Assembly: GCF_030407455.1 (NCBI RefSeq)
Contig: NZ_JASDDJ010000010.1
Coordinates: 1 to 64,000, forward strand
Length of the DNA stretch: 64,000 nucleotides
Reading direction: 5' to 3'
DNA from: Psychrobacter sp. 5A.1
GTDB lineage: Bacteria > Pseudomonadota > Gammaproteobacteria > Pseudomonadales > Moraxellaceae
Shown: positions 9,117-18,579 of the stretch, one piece after another
Numbering within the stretch: the stretch's first letter is position 1
How the letters are laid out: each line of letters starts with the position of its first letter
The notes under the pieces: model-generated
What the model was told of the DNA's origin: nothing
The model's database searches: none
Seen by the model: the letters and a program-made list of their open reading frames with translations, nothing else
Made by a program: the position numbers and the translations under genes

Positions 9117-9145
9117 AAGCCCTTAATTATGAAGGGCTTTTTTTT
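9117..9145 (+). terminator. Second terminator after ffs
   Basis: AAGCCCTT, 7-nt loop, AAGGGCTT followed by T6, about 65 nt beyond the 4.5S RNA. Possibly a back-up terminator or a remnant of another small transcript. Confidence 0.75.
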
Positions 9146-9224
9146 GGCCTGTATTTTGTTTGATTTTGCCCTAAGATTGATTAAGATGGGTTAAAATACA
9201 ATGTATTAACTTTTATTAATATTT

Positions 9225-9390
9225 TAGGATATGTCCTCAATTCAATTGCTCATCATCTAACTGGACTAAAGATAGCAAGATTTTGCCACGTAGCGTCAAA
9301 AATGTGGTTAATATCTCGATATGCTCGGCACTATTTTCCTCGTTGGATGGCAATTTTTCTCACTATTTTTAAAATGAGGACATGATCTAG
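9225..9390. repeat. MITE-like element, family B, copy 1 (long form)
   Basis: About 166 bp with TIR-like ends TAGGATATGTCCTCAATTC and ATGAGGACATGATCTAG. Its reverse complement aligns over its whole length with the element at 17472-17647. It ends 18 nt before lemA, so the lemA promoter must lie in or before the element. Confidence 0.75.
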
Positions 9391-9408
9391 ACACTTTGGG
9401 GTTTTTTT

Positions 9409-10005
9409 ATGAAAATGTTTGTTTGGCTGTTTATTGCATTTGTGGTGCTAGTAGTTGTATTTGGTGTCTCTATATTTAATAAGTTGGTACGGGCACGTAA
9501 CCAAGCAAAAAATGGCTTTGCTCAAATAGATGTACAGTTGAAGCGCCGCCATGATTTGATTCCAAATTTGGTCGAAACCGCCAAGCGTTATTTAACCCAT
9601 GAAGAAGAAACGCTGACTCGCGTCGTTAGTGCGCGTAATCATGCCCAAAGCTTGCAAGATTCCAATAAGCATCAGCCAGACTCGCTAGAACATATGGCGC
9701 TGTTTGCAAAAGCAGAAGGTATGTTGTCTAAGGCGTTGAGTCAATTTTCCGCTGTCGTCGAAGCCTACCCAGAGTTAAAAGCCGATAGTATGATCAAAGA
9801 GCTCATGGACGAACTAACCAATACGGAAAATCGCATCGGTTTTGCGCGTCAGCATTATAATGATAGCGTGATGTTTTATAATAACGACCGCGAAATATTC
9901 CCCAATAACCTCGTTAGTACGACCTTTGGTTTTCGTGCGCTCAGTCCGTTGGTGTTCGAAGACAGAGAAGCCATTGCTCAAGCACCGATTGTCAATATGG
10001 GCTGA
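9409..10005 (+). CDS. lemA: LemA family membrane protein
   Basis: 198 aa. A single N-terminal transmembrane helix (about 3-23) is followed by the LemA helical domain with the diagnostic NKLVRARNQAKNGFAQIDVQLKRRHDLIPNLVET stretch (two parts at residues 25-58), and FPNNLVSTTFGF near the C-terminus. LemA proteins are of unknown molecular function and are often paired with an M48 protease, as here: the protease gene starts about 40 nt downstream. Confidence 0.92.
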   Translation: MKMFVWLFIAFVVLVVVFGVSIFNKLVRARNQAKNGFAQIDVQLKRRHDLIPNLVETAKRYLTHEEETLTRVVSARNHAQSLQDSNKHQPDSLEHMALFAKAEGMLSKALSQFSAVVEAYPELKADSMIKELMDELTNTENRIGFARQHYNDSVMFYNNDREIFPNNLVSTTFGFRALSPLVFEDREAIAQAPIVNMG

Positions 10006-10045
10006 GGTTTAGATAAATTTGGCGAACTCTAGGCAGTCTATTCTG

Positions 10046-13018
10046 ATGGATTTTTTCGGTGAACAGCGAATACGTACGCGGCGCAGTCTATTACTTTATG
10101 GACTGTTTTTCCTGATCGTGCTTGCTCATATGGCGGTAGGACTGGCGGTCATGTCTGTACTGCTGGCTGTATTTACAGGTGGTGTGTATCACTGGGTGTT
10201 GGTTCTGGTCATTATCTTGACGCTGGGTAGTTTCGTTGGCGGGAGTTTTTTAGAGTATCGACGCTTGAGAGCGGGGGGGCGCGCTATTGCTCAGCGAGTA
10301 GGGGCGGTCAGACTGTTTATTGATAACAGTCAACAACCATGGCAGCACAGTCATGGAGTTGCGCATCAACACGAAGCTGAAGAGAAGGTTCGCTATAGCT
10401 CACGTCATATAGCGGTGCGTGATGAGCGTGATTTTCCACCAGTCTATCGTCGATATTATGAAATTGCCCAGCAGTTAGCGATTGCAGCGGGTTTGCGCAC
10501 ACCGATTTTATATGTATTGCCTGATGAACAAGGTATCAATGGCTTTGTCGCTGGTCGTCACAGCCAAGATATGGTGCTCGTCGTTACCCAAGGCGCGCTA
10601 GATAAACTGTCTGATGAGGCGCTATACGGGCTCATTGGTCATGAGTATGGTCATATATTGCATGGCGATGCCACCTTTAATTTACAGCTGATGGTGATAT
10701 TGGCAGGCTTGCAAATGCTATATGACTGGAGTGATCCCATCTCCAATCATCGCTACTTTGATAATAGCATTACCTCCAATACACCTCTATCACAGAGGCA
10801 AGTGGATACGCTTGCACGCAATACAGAGGCGCAAACGGCCAGTTTTACCACGCACAGTGAGTGGGTGACCTACTGGCAACAACAGTCACAACAGCAACAA
10901 TCCTCAGCCAAGCATCAGTCCAAGTGGGTACAACCCCCACCTGTAATAGATCGTCAAGCCCCGCGTAGTATCTGGACATTGCTGCTGCATGGCTTGAGCT
11001 TCTCTAGTATGGCAAGCGCGCAGCTGATTAAGCACAGTTTTAACCGTGAGCGTGAGCTGCTCGCTGATGCAACCAGTGTTCAGTTAACACGTACGCCTGC
11101 GATTATAGAAACTTTAAAAGCCATTCATCAAGATTCGCTTGGCTCTCGCTTATCTGGTATTGCTGATATCAATGGACTCAGCCATTTTTTCTTTGCCAGT
11201 AGCGGTACAGATTTGGGCGATGTTTCATGGTTTGCCACTCATCCCAGCTTGACTGAGCGTATGAGTGCCATCAATACTGAGGCCCATCATACATTTGCCG
11301 TACAAGTCGCTAAGGAAAAACGAATAAATCAGCAAAAAATCAAAGAAATATATCGGCAGCGCCGCTTAGGCGACTGGGGAGCGATAACAGGAAATAGCCT
11401 AAGCGAAGACGTACCAGAAAAAAGCAAACATCGACCATCAGTATTTCAAGCACCCACAGCCTCATCGATTAATAAAAACACTGATAATGATGACGACTGT
11501 CCATCTGATAACAGTGTGATTGGTTATCCTGACCATACAGTTGGGGGAAAAACGCCTGCTTTTTCTACGAGCGACAGTCCTAGCAAAAGTAACAGCGAAT
11601 TGGAAACCGATATTGGTTTAGAGTTTACCGTAGAAGCCGATGTGGTGATTGATGGACGGTTGCAGGTACAGGCCGAAGATATAGGTACTTACCAGCTGTT
11701 AACGCCATGGCAGGCCAAACTTGACCCTGATTTACCAGAAAACACATTAATCGAAGTCAGTGATATTCAAAAAATCTCATTACCCCAATACCTACTCAAT
11801 CACTGTCATCACCCTTTAGGCGCGCAAGCCTTGCTCGAGTCTGTCATGCTTTGTCATCAGAGTCGCCCATTATCAACGGCTGCAACGTATGATTTGACAG
11901 ATATTTGGTGTGAGGTGACTGCTGTCGAAGCTGACACGACACGCAATGAGCAAATACTACCGCATACGATAGACCATCAGCTACTGACGATAGTGTCCCG
12001 TCTTGATAGACGTTTAGACAGCGCTTTGATTATATTTGCCTTAAAACGGCTGCGCCGACATGATTTATCTGAAATATCGATCGAACACTTAAAGCGCAAA
12101 AGTGACCGCGATCACAGTCACGACAGTCATCAGCACTACACACAGCAAGAAAAATGCCGTACGATGTTATTGCGTTATCAGCAAGGCATGTTTGAGCTGT
12201 TCAGTCAGCAGCTGACATCAGACCTAACCAAAAGCTTTGCTCAGGATTTATCAGTTCAAAAAGCATCTAGCAATCATGCTCACGTGGCAGCACCTTCCTT
12301 AGATAATTCGACAGCGTTAGCGCTACAGTACTCGCCAATACTGTCATTATGGCAAGCGTTACATTTACAGCAATTGCTACCGATATTGTCTGAGGTTTTG
12401 CACGATACAGACACACAGGCTCGCTGGCTACAAATGTTGAAAACTGGTATGGCGGATATCTGCGCGCAACTAGATCCTTCACGGCAGGTATTTACGGGTC
12501 TTAGTGCGGCTCAAGTATCGATTATCATTTTGCTGGCTTATCGATTGTCAAAAGATGCCAAAGGCCAGATGACCTCAATGCACGATCGGTTGATGTTGAG
12601 TGAAGGTAATGAGAGTGTGGCGCATTATATTGTAGATCTGAGACGTCATGCTCGCTTAATTGACGTTGATCTCGTGACAGTGAGTGATGTTAATTTGCAG
12701 TGGTTGTTATTGACTGCACAACATTTGAATGGCATTCAACTACTGGCGGTTATGGCTGCGGTGCCTGTTTTTATCAACGGTACAACCAAGCCTTTAATAG
12801 ACGCTCAAAACACTGATAATTATCGAGAGAGACAACAGGATAGCAGCCAAATAGATTATAATGACGACGATACGGTTCGGCCTGCCCATCATGAGTATCG
12901 CCAATGGCTAAGTACGTTGCACACCATGATGTTACACGATACGATAATCAGCCAAGATGAATACGATTGTTTGATGACAATGGCAGAGCATTGGCTAGGC
13001 AAGCGACAGCTTTTTTGA
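10046..13018 (+). CDS. M48 family metalloprotease, large form with C-terminal extension
   Basis: About 990 aa, long for the family. Two N-terminal membrane segments are followed by the zinc protease region: GLIGHEYGHILHGD (HExxH) and, after a Gln-rich insert and another hydrophobic stretch, NRERELLADA with the third ligand Glu. The last ~550 residues are a polar linker and a helical domain with no obvious catalytic motif; its end (HDTIISQDEYDCL) has a TerB-like flavour, which is only a guess. Start choice: a TTG at 10019 is possible, but the ATG at 10046 gives MDFFGEQRIRTRR, the usual start of LemA-linked M48 proteins. Likely co-transcribed with lemA and possibly the genes after it. Confidence 0.85.
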   Translation: MDFFGEQRIRTRRSLLLYGLFFLIVLAHMAVGLAVMSVLLAVFTGGVYHWVLVLVIILTLGSFVGGSFLEYRRLRAGGRAIAQRVGAVRLFIDNSQQPWQHSHGVAHQHEAEEKVRYSSRHIAVRDERDFPPVYRRYYEIAQQLAIAAGLRTPILYVLPDEQGINGFVAGRHSQDMVLVVTQGALDKLSDEALYGLIGHEYGHILHGDATFNLQLMVILAGLQMLYDWSDPISNHRYFDNSITSNTPLSQRQVDTLARNTEAQTASFTTHSEWVTYWQQQSQQQQSSAKHQSKWVQPPPVIDRQAPRSIWTLLLHGLSFSSMASAQLIKHSFNRERELLADATSVQLTRTPAIIETLKAIHQDSLGSRLSGIADINGLSHFFFASSGTDLGDVSWFATHPSLTERMSAINTEAHHTFAVQVAKEKRINQQKIKEIYRQRRLGDWGAITGNSLSEDVPEKSKHRPSVFQAPTASSINKNTDNDDDCPSDNSVIGYPDHTVGGKTPAFSTSDSPSKSNSELETDIGLEFTVEADVVIDGRLQVQAEDIGTYQLLTPWQAKLDPDLPENTLIEVSDIQKISLPQYLLNHCHHPLGAQALLESVMLCHQSRPLSTAATYDLTDIWCEVTAVEADTTRNEQILPHTIDHQLLTIVSRLDRRLDSALIIFALKRLRRHDLSEISIEHLKRKSDRDHSHDSHQHYTQQEKCRTMLLRYQQGMFELFSQQLTSDLTKSFAQDLSVQKASSNHAHVAAPSLDNSTALALQYSPILSLWQALHLQQLLPILSEVLHDTDTQARWLQMLKTGMADICAQLDPSRQVFTGLSAAQVSIIILLAYRLSKDAKGQMTSMHDRLMLSEGNESVAHYIVDLRRHARLIDVDLVTVSDVNLQWLLLTAQHLNGIQLLAVMAAVPVFINGTTKPLIDAQNTDNYRERQQDSSQIDYNDDDTVRPAHHEYRQWLSTLHTMMLHDTIISQDEYDCLMTMAEHWLGKRQLF

Positions 13019-13128
13019 TGGGTATGTATTTAGTAATTGATAGTACGACGTATACTCAATGAGAGCGGCCAAAACCACAAACCCATCTATAAATAATATA
13101 GATAAGATAATCAGGATAGTAAAGTCGT

Positions 13129-14022
13129 ATGAGTGATACCCAAGACCCGCTAATTGTATTGCAGCGCCGTGTGCAGCAACGCCAAATTCTAGCGATGATG
13201 GGTATCAATCAATGGGTGCAGCCCGCGTCACAGACCATCAATATGGCGGACATTGCGACAGTTTCGGTTAAGCCATCAAACACTGACTCTACTGACATCA
13301 GACCTACAAATCATGAGTCAACGAGCGCTGAATTTGCAGATATAGCCGATCAGCCGATCAGTGATTATGATGTCAATGACTATAATACTAGCGACTATGC
13401 TGTCGATGAGTATGATACTGATTCGCAAGCTATTGGTGAACAGACGGCCAATGAGCAAAGCCCTGTTACTTATAGTTTTGATTCCGTTGATTCGAATACT
13501 GTTAGTTCAAGTGCTGGGTCTAACTACCATGACATCCCAAGTACTGTATCGAACCAAACTGTAGCAACCTCTACGAATGCACCTGTTGAGCAACATTCAT
13601 TTGCGCAGAGTAATTTTCCGAAAAGTACTAGTGATAACAGCATAAATGATGATAGCTTAAAAAAAGTAGTACCATTTGACCTGCAGGGTGGGCGTTACGG
13701 TGACTGGGTAATATTGGTTGATATTCAAGCGCTCAATAGCGACAGTCAAAAACTGTGGCAAAACATCACTCAAGCGCTATCAATCAGCTGCGAGACAACC
13801 TCATTCCCGATCTGTAACGGCATGGATACTGCTGAGCTTGCCAATGCCAGTCTTGCTGGATATATATTTCGAATTGGCCGGAGCGAAGAGATACAAGTTG
13901 CCGCACTAACGGCGTTACCTGACGGCCTTCAACATCCCAATCTGACCACTGTGCCAACATTAGAAGAAATGCTCGTAGATAGTGATGCTAAACGTCAGCT
14001 ATGGGAGCAGATATCTCATTGA
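13129..14022 (+). CDS. holD: Divergent DNA polymerase III psi subunit (HolD-like)
   Basis: 297 aa, about twice E. coli HolD (137 aa). The N-terminus RQILAMMGINQWVQP (about 18-32) parallels the HolD LQQLGITQW motif that contacts the clamp-loader DnaX subunits. The C-terminal ~110 residues follow the psi fold order: WVILVDIQAL strand, a helix with ALSISCE, YIFRIG, and the end TLEEML-xxx-AKRQLWEQI, matching ALTDL-xxx-ARAALWQQI of E. coli psi. The middle ~145 residues are an acidic, Asp/Tyr/Ser-rich low-complexity insert. Psi links chi to the clamp loader. Assigned by motif comparison from memory. It sits 110 nt after the M48 gene and 92 nt before serC. Confidence 0.65.
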   Translation: MSDTQDPLIVLQRRVQQRQILAMMGINQWVQPASQTINMADIATVSVKPSNTDSTDIRPTNHESTSAEFADIADQPISDYDVNDYNTSDYAVDEYDTDSQAIGEQTANEQSPVTYSFDSVDSNTVSSSAGSNYHDIPSTVSNQTVATSTNAPVEQHSFAQSNFPKSTSDNSINDDSLKKVVPFDLQGGRYGDWVILVDIQALNSDSQKLWQNITQALSISCETTSFPICNGMDTAELANASLAGYIFRIGRSEEIQVAALTALPDGLQHPNLTTVPTLEEMLVDSDAKRQLWEQISH

Positions 14023-14114
14023 GTTGTATTAAAACCAACAGTGATACAAATGCCTTTATCAACAAACTGAAATAAAAAACATCCTTTTATTTCATCATAT
14101 CTAGGACGGTGATT

Positions 14115-15251
14115 ATGTCTACAAACCCAACCTCATCAGCAACTGCCACTCCTACCACACCGCATCGCCTGCCAAATTTTTGTGCGGGTCCTGCTACGAT
14201 GCCAACAGCCGTATTAGAGCGTGCGCAGAGCGAATTGCTTGATTGGCAAGGTCGCGGCCTGTCGGTCATGGAAGTCAGCCATCGTAGCAAAGAGTATATG
14301 GCGATTACTGAAAAAGCAGAAGCTAAGCTACGCACGCTTATGGAGATACCTGACAACTATAAAGTGCTGTTTTTGCAAGGCGGTGCTAGTTTGCAGTTTT
14401 CTGCGATTCCATTAAACCTGCTAAATGGTGGACGCGGTGACTATTTGACGACAGGTGCATGGTCAGGTAAAGCGATCAAAGAAGCCAAGCGCTATGAAGC
14501 GTTGGGTTTGGGCGAGATTAACTTAGTTGCGACTGGCAAAGAGAATAATTTTACTGACGTACCAGCGCAAAGCGATTGGAATATCAGTGAAGACGCCGCT
14601 TATTTTCATTACTGTGCCAATGAAACCATTCATGGTCTACAGATATTTGAGCCACCACAAGTAGATGCACCAATCATTGCTGATATGTCATCTTGTATCT
14701 TGTCACAGCCGATAGACGTGTCTAAATTTGGCATGATCTACGCGGGTGCACAGAAAAACATCGGTCCTGCAGGTCTGGTCATTGTCATCATCCGTGATGA
14801 TTTGATGGGGCAAGCAAGTGAATGGTGCCCTATGCTGCTAAACTATGAGCACCAAGCTGACAAAGAATCTATGTCAAACACGCCAGCGACGTATTCTTGG
14901 TACTTAGCTGGGCTAGTGTTTGATTGGTTGGAAGAGCAGGGCGGTGTGGCTGCTATGGGTAAAATCAATCAGCAAAAAGCCGACTTACTTTATAAAACGA
15001 TTGATGACAGCAGTTTTTATAATAATCCAGTAGCTATTAAACATCGTTCTATCATGAACGTGCCGTTTACTTTAGCAGACAGCAGCCTCGATAAAGTATT
15101 TTTAGAAGAGTCAGAAAAAGCTGGCTTATTAAATCTAAAAGGCCATCGTGATGTAGGCGGTATGCGAGCTAGTATTTATAATGCCGTACCACTTGAGTGG
15201 GTACAGCAGCTGGTTGACTTTATGATTGCTTTTGAAAAAAAGCACGCGTAA
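14115..15251 (+). CDS. serC: Phosphoserine aminotransferase
   Basis: 378 aa from ATG 14115 (AGGAC 7 nt upstream); a GTG two codons earlier is the alternative. It converts 3-phosphohydroxypyruvate and glutamate to phosphoserine (serine synthesis) and acts in PLP synthesis. Motifs: NFCAGPATMP at the start, GLSVMEVSHRSKEY, FLQGGASLQFSAIPLNLL, MSSCILSQPIDVSKFGMIYAGAQKNIGPAG with the PLP Lys in AQKN, and GGMRASIYNA near the end. Length and motif order are typical. The first ~15 residues (Thr/Ala/Pro-rich) extend beyond E. coli SerC. Confidence 0.97.
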   Translation: MSTNPTSSATATPTTPHRLPNFCAGPATMPTAVLERAQSELLDWQGRGLSVMEVSHRSKEYMAITEKAEAKLRTLMEIPDNYKVLFLQGGASLQFSAIPLNLLNGGRGDYLTTGAWSGKAIKEAKRYEALGLGEINLVATGKENNFTDVPAQSDWNISEDAAYFHYCANETIHGLQIFEPPQVDAPIIADMSSCILSQPIDVSKFGMIYAGAQKNIGPAGLVIVIIRDDLMGQASEWCPMLLNYEHQADKESMSNTPATYSWYLAGLVFDWLEEQGGVAAMGKINQQKADLLYKTIDDSSFYNNPVAIKHRSIMNVPFTLADSSLDKVFLEESEKAGLLNLKGHRDVGGMRASIYNAVPLEWVQQLVDFMIAFEKKHA

Positions 15252-15304
15252 GCAAGATAATAACTGCTAGCGTATAAAGTCTTGCTATATAAAATGTACA
15301 TCAA

Positions 15305-15338
15305 GAAAGGCGTAACTAATCATGGTTGCGCCTTTTTT
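15305..15338 (+). terminator. serC terminator
   Basis: AAAGGCG-TAAC stem paired with GTT-GCGCCTTT (one bulge) followed by a T-run, about 55 nt beyond the serC stop. Confidence 0.75.
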
Positions 15339-15380
15339 ATATTTATAAACAGACAGTTTGGTCATGCTAGCGCGTAGTAA

Positions 15381-15445
15381 TAATGGTTTGCCGTGGATAT
15401 GATTTAATGCTATCACCATTAAGTCATATCCACGGCAAACCATTA
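15381..15445. repeat. 29-bp near-perfect inverted repeat (65-nt hairpin)
   Basis: Left arm 15381-15409 begins TAATGGTTTGCCGTGGATAT and the right arm 15417-15445 is its complement with a single G-U-type difference; the loop is 7 nt. It has no T-run, so it is not a simple terminator. A smaller hairpin (TTAGGTT / AACCTAA) follows at 15443-15460. It lies between the serC terminator and yejA, in a gap (15252-15556) with no other recognisable content. Confidence 0.85.
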
Positions 15446-15556
15446 GGTTAAAAAACCTAAGTTTGTTATGATAAAATTTTGCTATAAAGCTGTTTTGCTG
15501 TCAGGCTTTACGTTTTGATATTTATATTGGTTAGCATAGAGGTTTGTTATAACGTC

Positions 15557-17392
15557 ATGATAATAAAAAATGCCCTGTTAAAAGCTGTTTTGCTAACCGT
15601 TACCGTCAGCTGGATATCGAGCAGTATTGCTGCACCCATCACGACAACAGCGCTTGGTCACAATAGCTCTACTGAGTATATCAGCGCGCCATACATGCCC
15701 TATGCCAATCCAAAAGCGCCATCAGGGGGCACGCTCTCTCTAGATGCTCGCGGTACGTTCAACAGTGCCAATAAATGGATGACCACTGGTGTGGCCATGA
15801 TTGGCACTGACTATCTGTATGATACCTTGATGACTGGTTCATTGAACGAAGCATTTACCATGTATCCGCAGCTAGCAAGCAAGGTAACGTATGATCCAGA
15901 GGATACCAGCTGGATTATATATCACCTCAATCCAGCCGCTCGATTTTGGGATGGAACACCAGTGACCAGCCGCGATGTCAAAGCGACTTATGAGGCGATA
16001 TTGAATAAAGGCCCTATGTATATTCGCAGTTATTTGGGCGATATCAAAGACATTCAAATCATTGATGATCAGCAAGTAAAGTTTGTCTTTGCGTCTACTG
16101 AAAACAAAGAAATCTTGCTAACCGTTGGGCAATTTCCTATTTTTGCCAAATCTTCCATTGATAGCAATTTTGAAAAAATCAGTCTGACTCCATTGATGGG
16201 TAGTGGGCCTTATAAGTTAGGCCGCGTTGATGCGGGCCGTTCGGTGAGCTATATACGTGATCCCAATTACTGGGGCCGTGATCTGATGGTCAATCGTGGT
16301 CGTTACAATTTTGATAGGATCAAATTTGTTTATTATCAGAGCGATGAGATTTCCTTTGAAGGGTTTAAGTCTGGTCAATATCGTTTTCGCCCCGAAAAAA
16401 AAGCATCGAACTGGGTCAGCGGTTATACTTTTCCTGCAGCAAAAGCAGGGCTTATCCAAAAAGAGACGATAACCAGTAAAAACCCAGTACCGATGCAAGG
16501 TCTGGTGATGAATATGCGTCGGCCACTCTTTCAGGATATTAAAGTTCGTCAAGCATTAACGGCTGCTTATGATTTTGAATGGATGAATAAGACTCTATTT
16601 CATGGGCAGTACGAGCGCTTGCAGAGCTTTTTTCATGGCTCAGAGCTAGCAGCAACGGGTACGCCATCTGATGCAGAGATGCAGGTATTGACGCCTTTAT
16701 TGTCTGAGCTCGAACCGATTCAGCGTAAAGCGACATTAGCAGAGTGGCAGCTACCCACCAGCGATGGGAACGGCTTTAATCGTCAAGGGTTATTAGAAGC
16801 GCGTAAGCTATTGTTAGAGGCTGGGTTTTATTATGAGAATATGAAACTATATCAGCCTGATGGATCGCTTGCCCAGATTGAGATTTTGATGACAGGCGAG
16901 ACCATGGGCCGTGTATTGTTGCCTTATATACGCAATCTAAAACGCTTGGGATTTGATGCAACATTGCGCCAAGTCGATGGGCCGCAATATTATGAGCGTA
17001 TGCGCCGTTTCGATTATGATATGGTCGTGGATGTATTTGCCCAAAGTCTCTCTCCTGGTGCTGAGCAAGCGGCATTCTGGGGTAGCGCTGCTGCTGACGA
17101 GCCGGGTAATCATAACAGTGCTGGTATCAAGAATGCAGCCGTCGATAAAGTCGTTGCTGCCCTTGGTAATGCTAAAAATCGTGATGAGATTGTACTGTAT
17201 ACACAGGTACTAGATCGGTTATTGCGCGCAGGTCATTATGTCGTGCCGCTATACGGCAAGTCTGGCACCAATGTCGCTTACTGGGATCAATATCGCCATA
17301 CCGAAAAACTACCGACCAATGCTGTTGGTATCGATTACTGGTGGGTCGATAAAGAGGCAGAAGGGCGTATCAATAAATATTTAAAACAGTAA
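15557..17392 (+). CDS. yejA: ABC transporter substrate-binding protein, peptide family 5 (YejA-like)
   Basis: 611 aa from ATG 15557, which places a good signal peptide first (MIIKNALLKAVLLTV..., cut near IAA); an upstream start at 15515 would add 14 unlikely residues. SBP family 5 features: YDTLMTGSLNE, FWDGTPVTSRDVKATYEAI, MGSGPYKLGRV, and YQPDGSLAQIEILMTGETM. It resembles YejA, the periplasmic binding protein of YejABEF, which imports oligopeptides and, in E. coli, microcin C. It heads the yej cluster, with gloB and a repeat inserted before yejB. Confidence 0.9.
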   Translation: MIIKNALLKAVLLTVTVSWISSSIAAPITTTALGHNSSTEYISAPYMPYANPKAPSGGTLSLDARGTFNSANKWMTTGVAMIGTDYLYDTLMTGSLNEAFTMYPQLASKVTYDPEDTSWIIYHLNPAARFWDGTPVTSRDVKATYEAILNKGPMYIRSYLGDIKDIQIIDDQQVKFVFASTENKEILLTVGQFPIFAKSSIDSNFEKISLTPLMGSGPYKLGRVDAGRSVSYIRDPNYWGRDLMVNRGRYNFDRIKFVYYQSDEISFEGFKSGQYRFRPEKKASNWVSGYTFPAAKAGLIQKETITSKNPVPMQGLVMNMRRPLFQDIKVRQALTAAYDFEWMNKTLFHGQYERLQSFFHGSELAATGTPSDAEMQVLTPLLSELEPIQRKATLAEWQLPTSDGNGFNRQGLLEARKLLLEAGFYYENMKLYQPDGSLAQIEILMTGETMGRVLLPYIRNLKRLGFDATLRQVDGPQYYERMRRFDYDMVVDVFAQSLSPGAEQAAFWGSAAADEPGNHNSAGIKNAAVDKVVAALGNAKNRDEIVLYTQVLDRLLRAGHYVVPLYGKSGTNVAYWDQYRHTEKLPTNAVGIDYWWVDKEAEGRINKYLKQ

Positions 17393-17471
17393 ACAGTGTT
17401 TACTACAGGGTTTGACCCGATAACAACGGACAGCTGAGCATATATGCTGTTGCTATCAAATAACAGTTAGA

Positions 17472-17647
17472 TTAGGGCGTGTCCTCATTTTAAAAATGGT
17501 GATAAAAATGAGACAAATTGCCGTCAAACGAGGAAAATAGTGCAGATAATATCGAGATATTGACCAACTATTTGACGATGTTTGGCAAAATTTAGCTGTT
17601 TTTAGCCCATTTAGAGGACACTCGATTGAATTGAGAACACGCCCTAG
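17472..17647. repeat. MITE-like element, family B, copy 2 (long form)
   Basis: About 176 bp. Ends TTAGGGCGTGTCCTCATTTT and TTGAGAACACGCCCTAG; no ORF. It aligns end to end with the reverse complement of the copy at 9225-9390. It fills the yejA-gloB gap (17393-17696). Confidence 0.85.
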
Positions 17648-17696
17648 ATAACTCAAGATAACACGTAACAAAAATAACTACCGGTAAGGATTTAAC

Positions 17697-18476
17697 ATGA
17701 GTATCCGTATTCACCCAATCAAAGCATTTAGCGATAACTATATCTGGACATTGATCAATGAAAATAATAAGCAAGCGATTGTCATTGATCCAGGTCAAGC
17801 CCAGCCGGTCATTGATTATCTAGAGACGCATGAGCTTGAGCTAACCTCGATTTGGACGACTCACCATCATCATGATCATATCGGCGGCGTCGCAGAGTTA
17901 CAGGAATCGTATCCGATGACTCATCTGGTTGCGCATAGTGAGCATAGCGTCGATGAAGATCAAACTATCAAAGATGGTAGCACGGTAAGCGCGTGGGGCT
18001 GCTCTGCGCAAGTCTGGGATGTATCAGGGCATACCGCTAGCCATATGGCCTATATCTTAGATATCGATGGGCAAAAGCATTGCTTCTGCGGTGATACTTT
18101 GTTTAGTGCAGGTTGCGGGCGTGTTTTCACTGGTACGATTGAGCAATTGCATGAGAGCTTCAAGCGCTTGAATGGATTGCCAGACGAGACACTGCTATAT
18201 CCTGCGCACGAATATACGGCCAGCAATCTGCGTTTTGGTCTGTCTATTGAGCCTGATAGTGAGGCGATGCAGCAAGCCTTAGCACGAGCAGAGGCGCAAA
18301 CCGCACAGGATATGCCGACATTACCTGTGACCTTAGAGCATGAGCGTATGGTAAATGTCTTCTTACGCACACAAGAGCCGAGTGTGATTGCAGGGGTGAA
18401 ATCCAAAATGCCTATCGACGATGAGAAGTCATTAACGGTATTTGCAGCGTTACGTGAGCTGAAAAACAACTTTTAA
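17697..18476 (+). CDS. gloB: Hydroxyacylglutathione hydrolase (glyoxalase II)
   Basis: 259 aa; hydrolyses S-lactoylglutathione to lactate and glutathione, the second step of methylglyoxal removal. It has a metallo-beta-lactamase fold with THHHHDHIGG (dinuclear metal site), a conserved HTASHMAYI, FCGDTLFSAGCGRVF, and YPAHEYTASNLRF in the substrate-binding region. Length is normal. It lies between yejA and yejB on the same strand, 103 nt before yejB. No functional tie to peptide uptake is known. Confidence 0.95.
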   Translation: MSIRIHPIKAFSDNYIWTLINENNKQAIVIDPGQAQPVIDYLETHELELTSIWTTHHHHDHIGGVAELQESYPMTHLVAHSEHSVDEDQTIKDGSTVSAWGCSAQVWDVSGHTASHMAYILDIDGQKHCFCGDTLFSAGCGRVFTGTIEQLHESFKRLNGLPDETLLYPAHEYTASNLRFGLSIEPDSEAMQQALARAEAQTAQDMPTLPVTLEHERMVNVFLRTQEPSVIAGVKSKMPIDDEKSLTVFAALRELKNNF

Positions 18477-18579
18477 AGTAAGTTTTTAACAAGTAGCTTG
18501 CTTTCAAGCACCTATTTAATACACCACAATTCGCTGCTGAACGTCATTGCCCTCTCTCTTTATTTAGGAAGTCGCCATT

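Noticed and set aside
18050-18469. 139-aa minus-strand frame inside gloB
   Set aside because: Shadow of the gloB codons; no ribosome binding site or domain.
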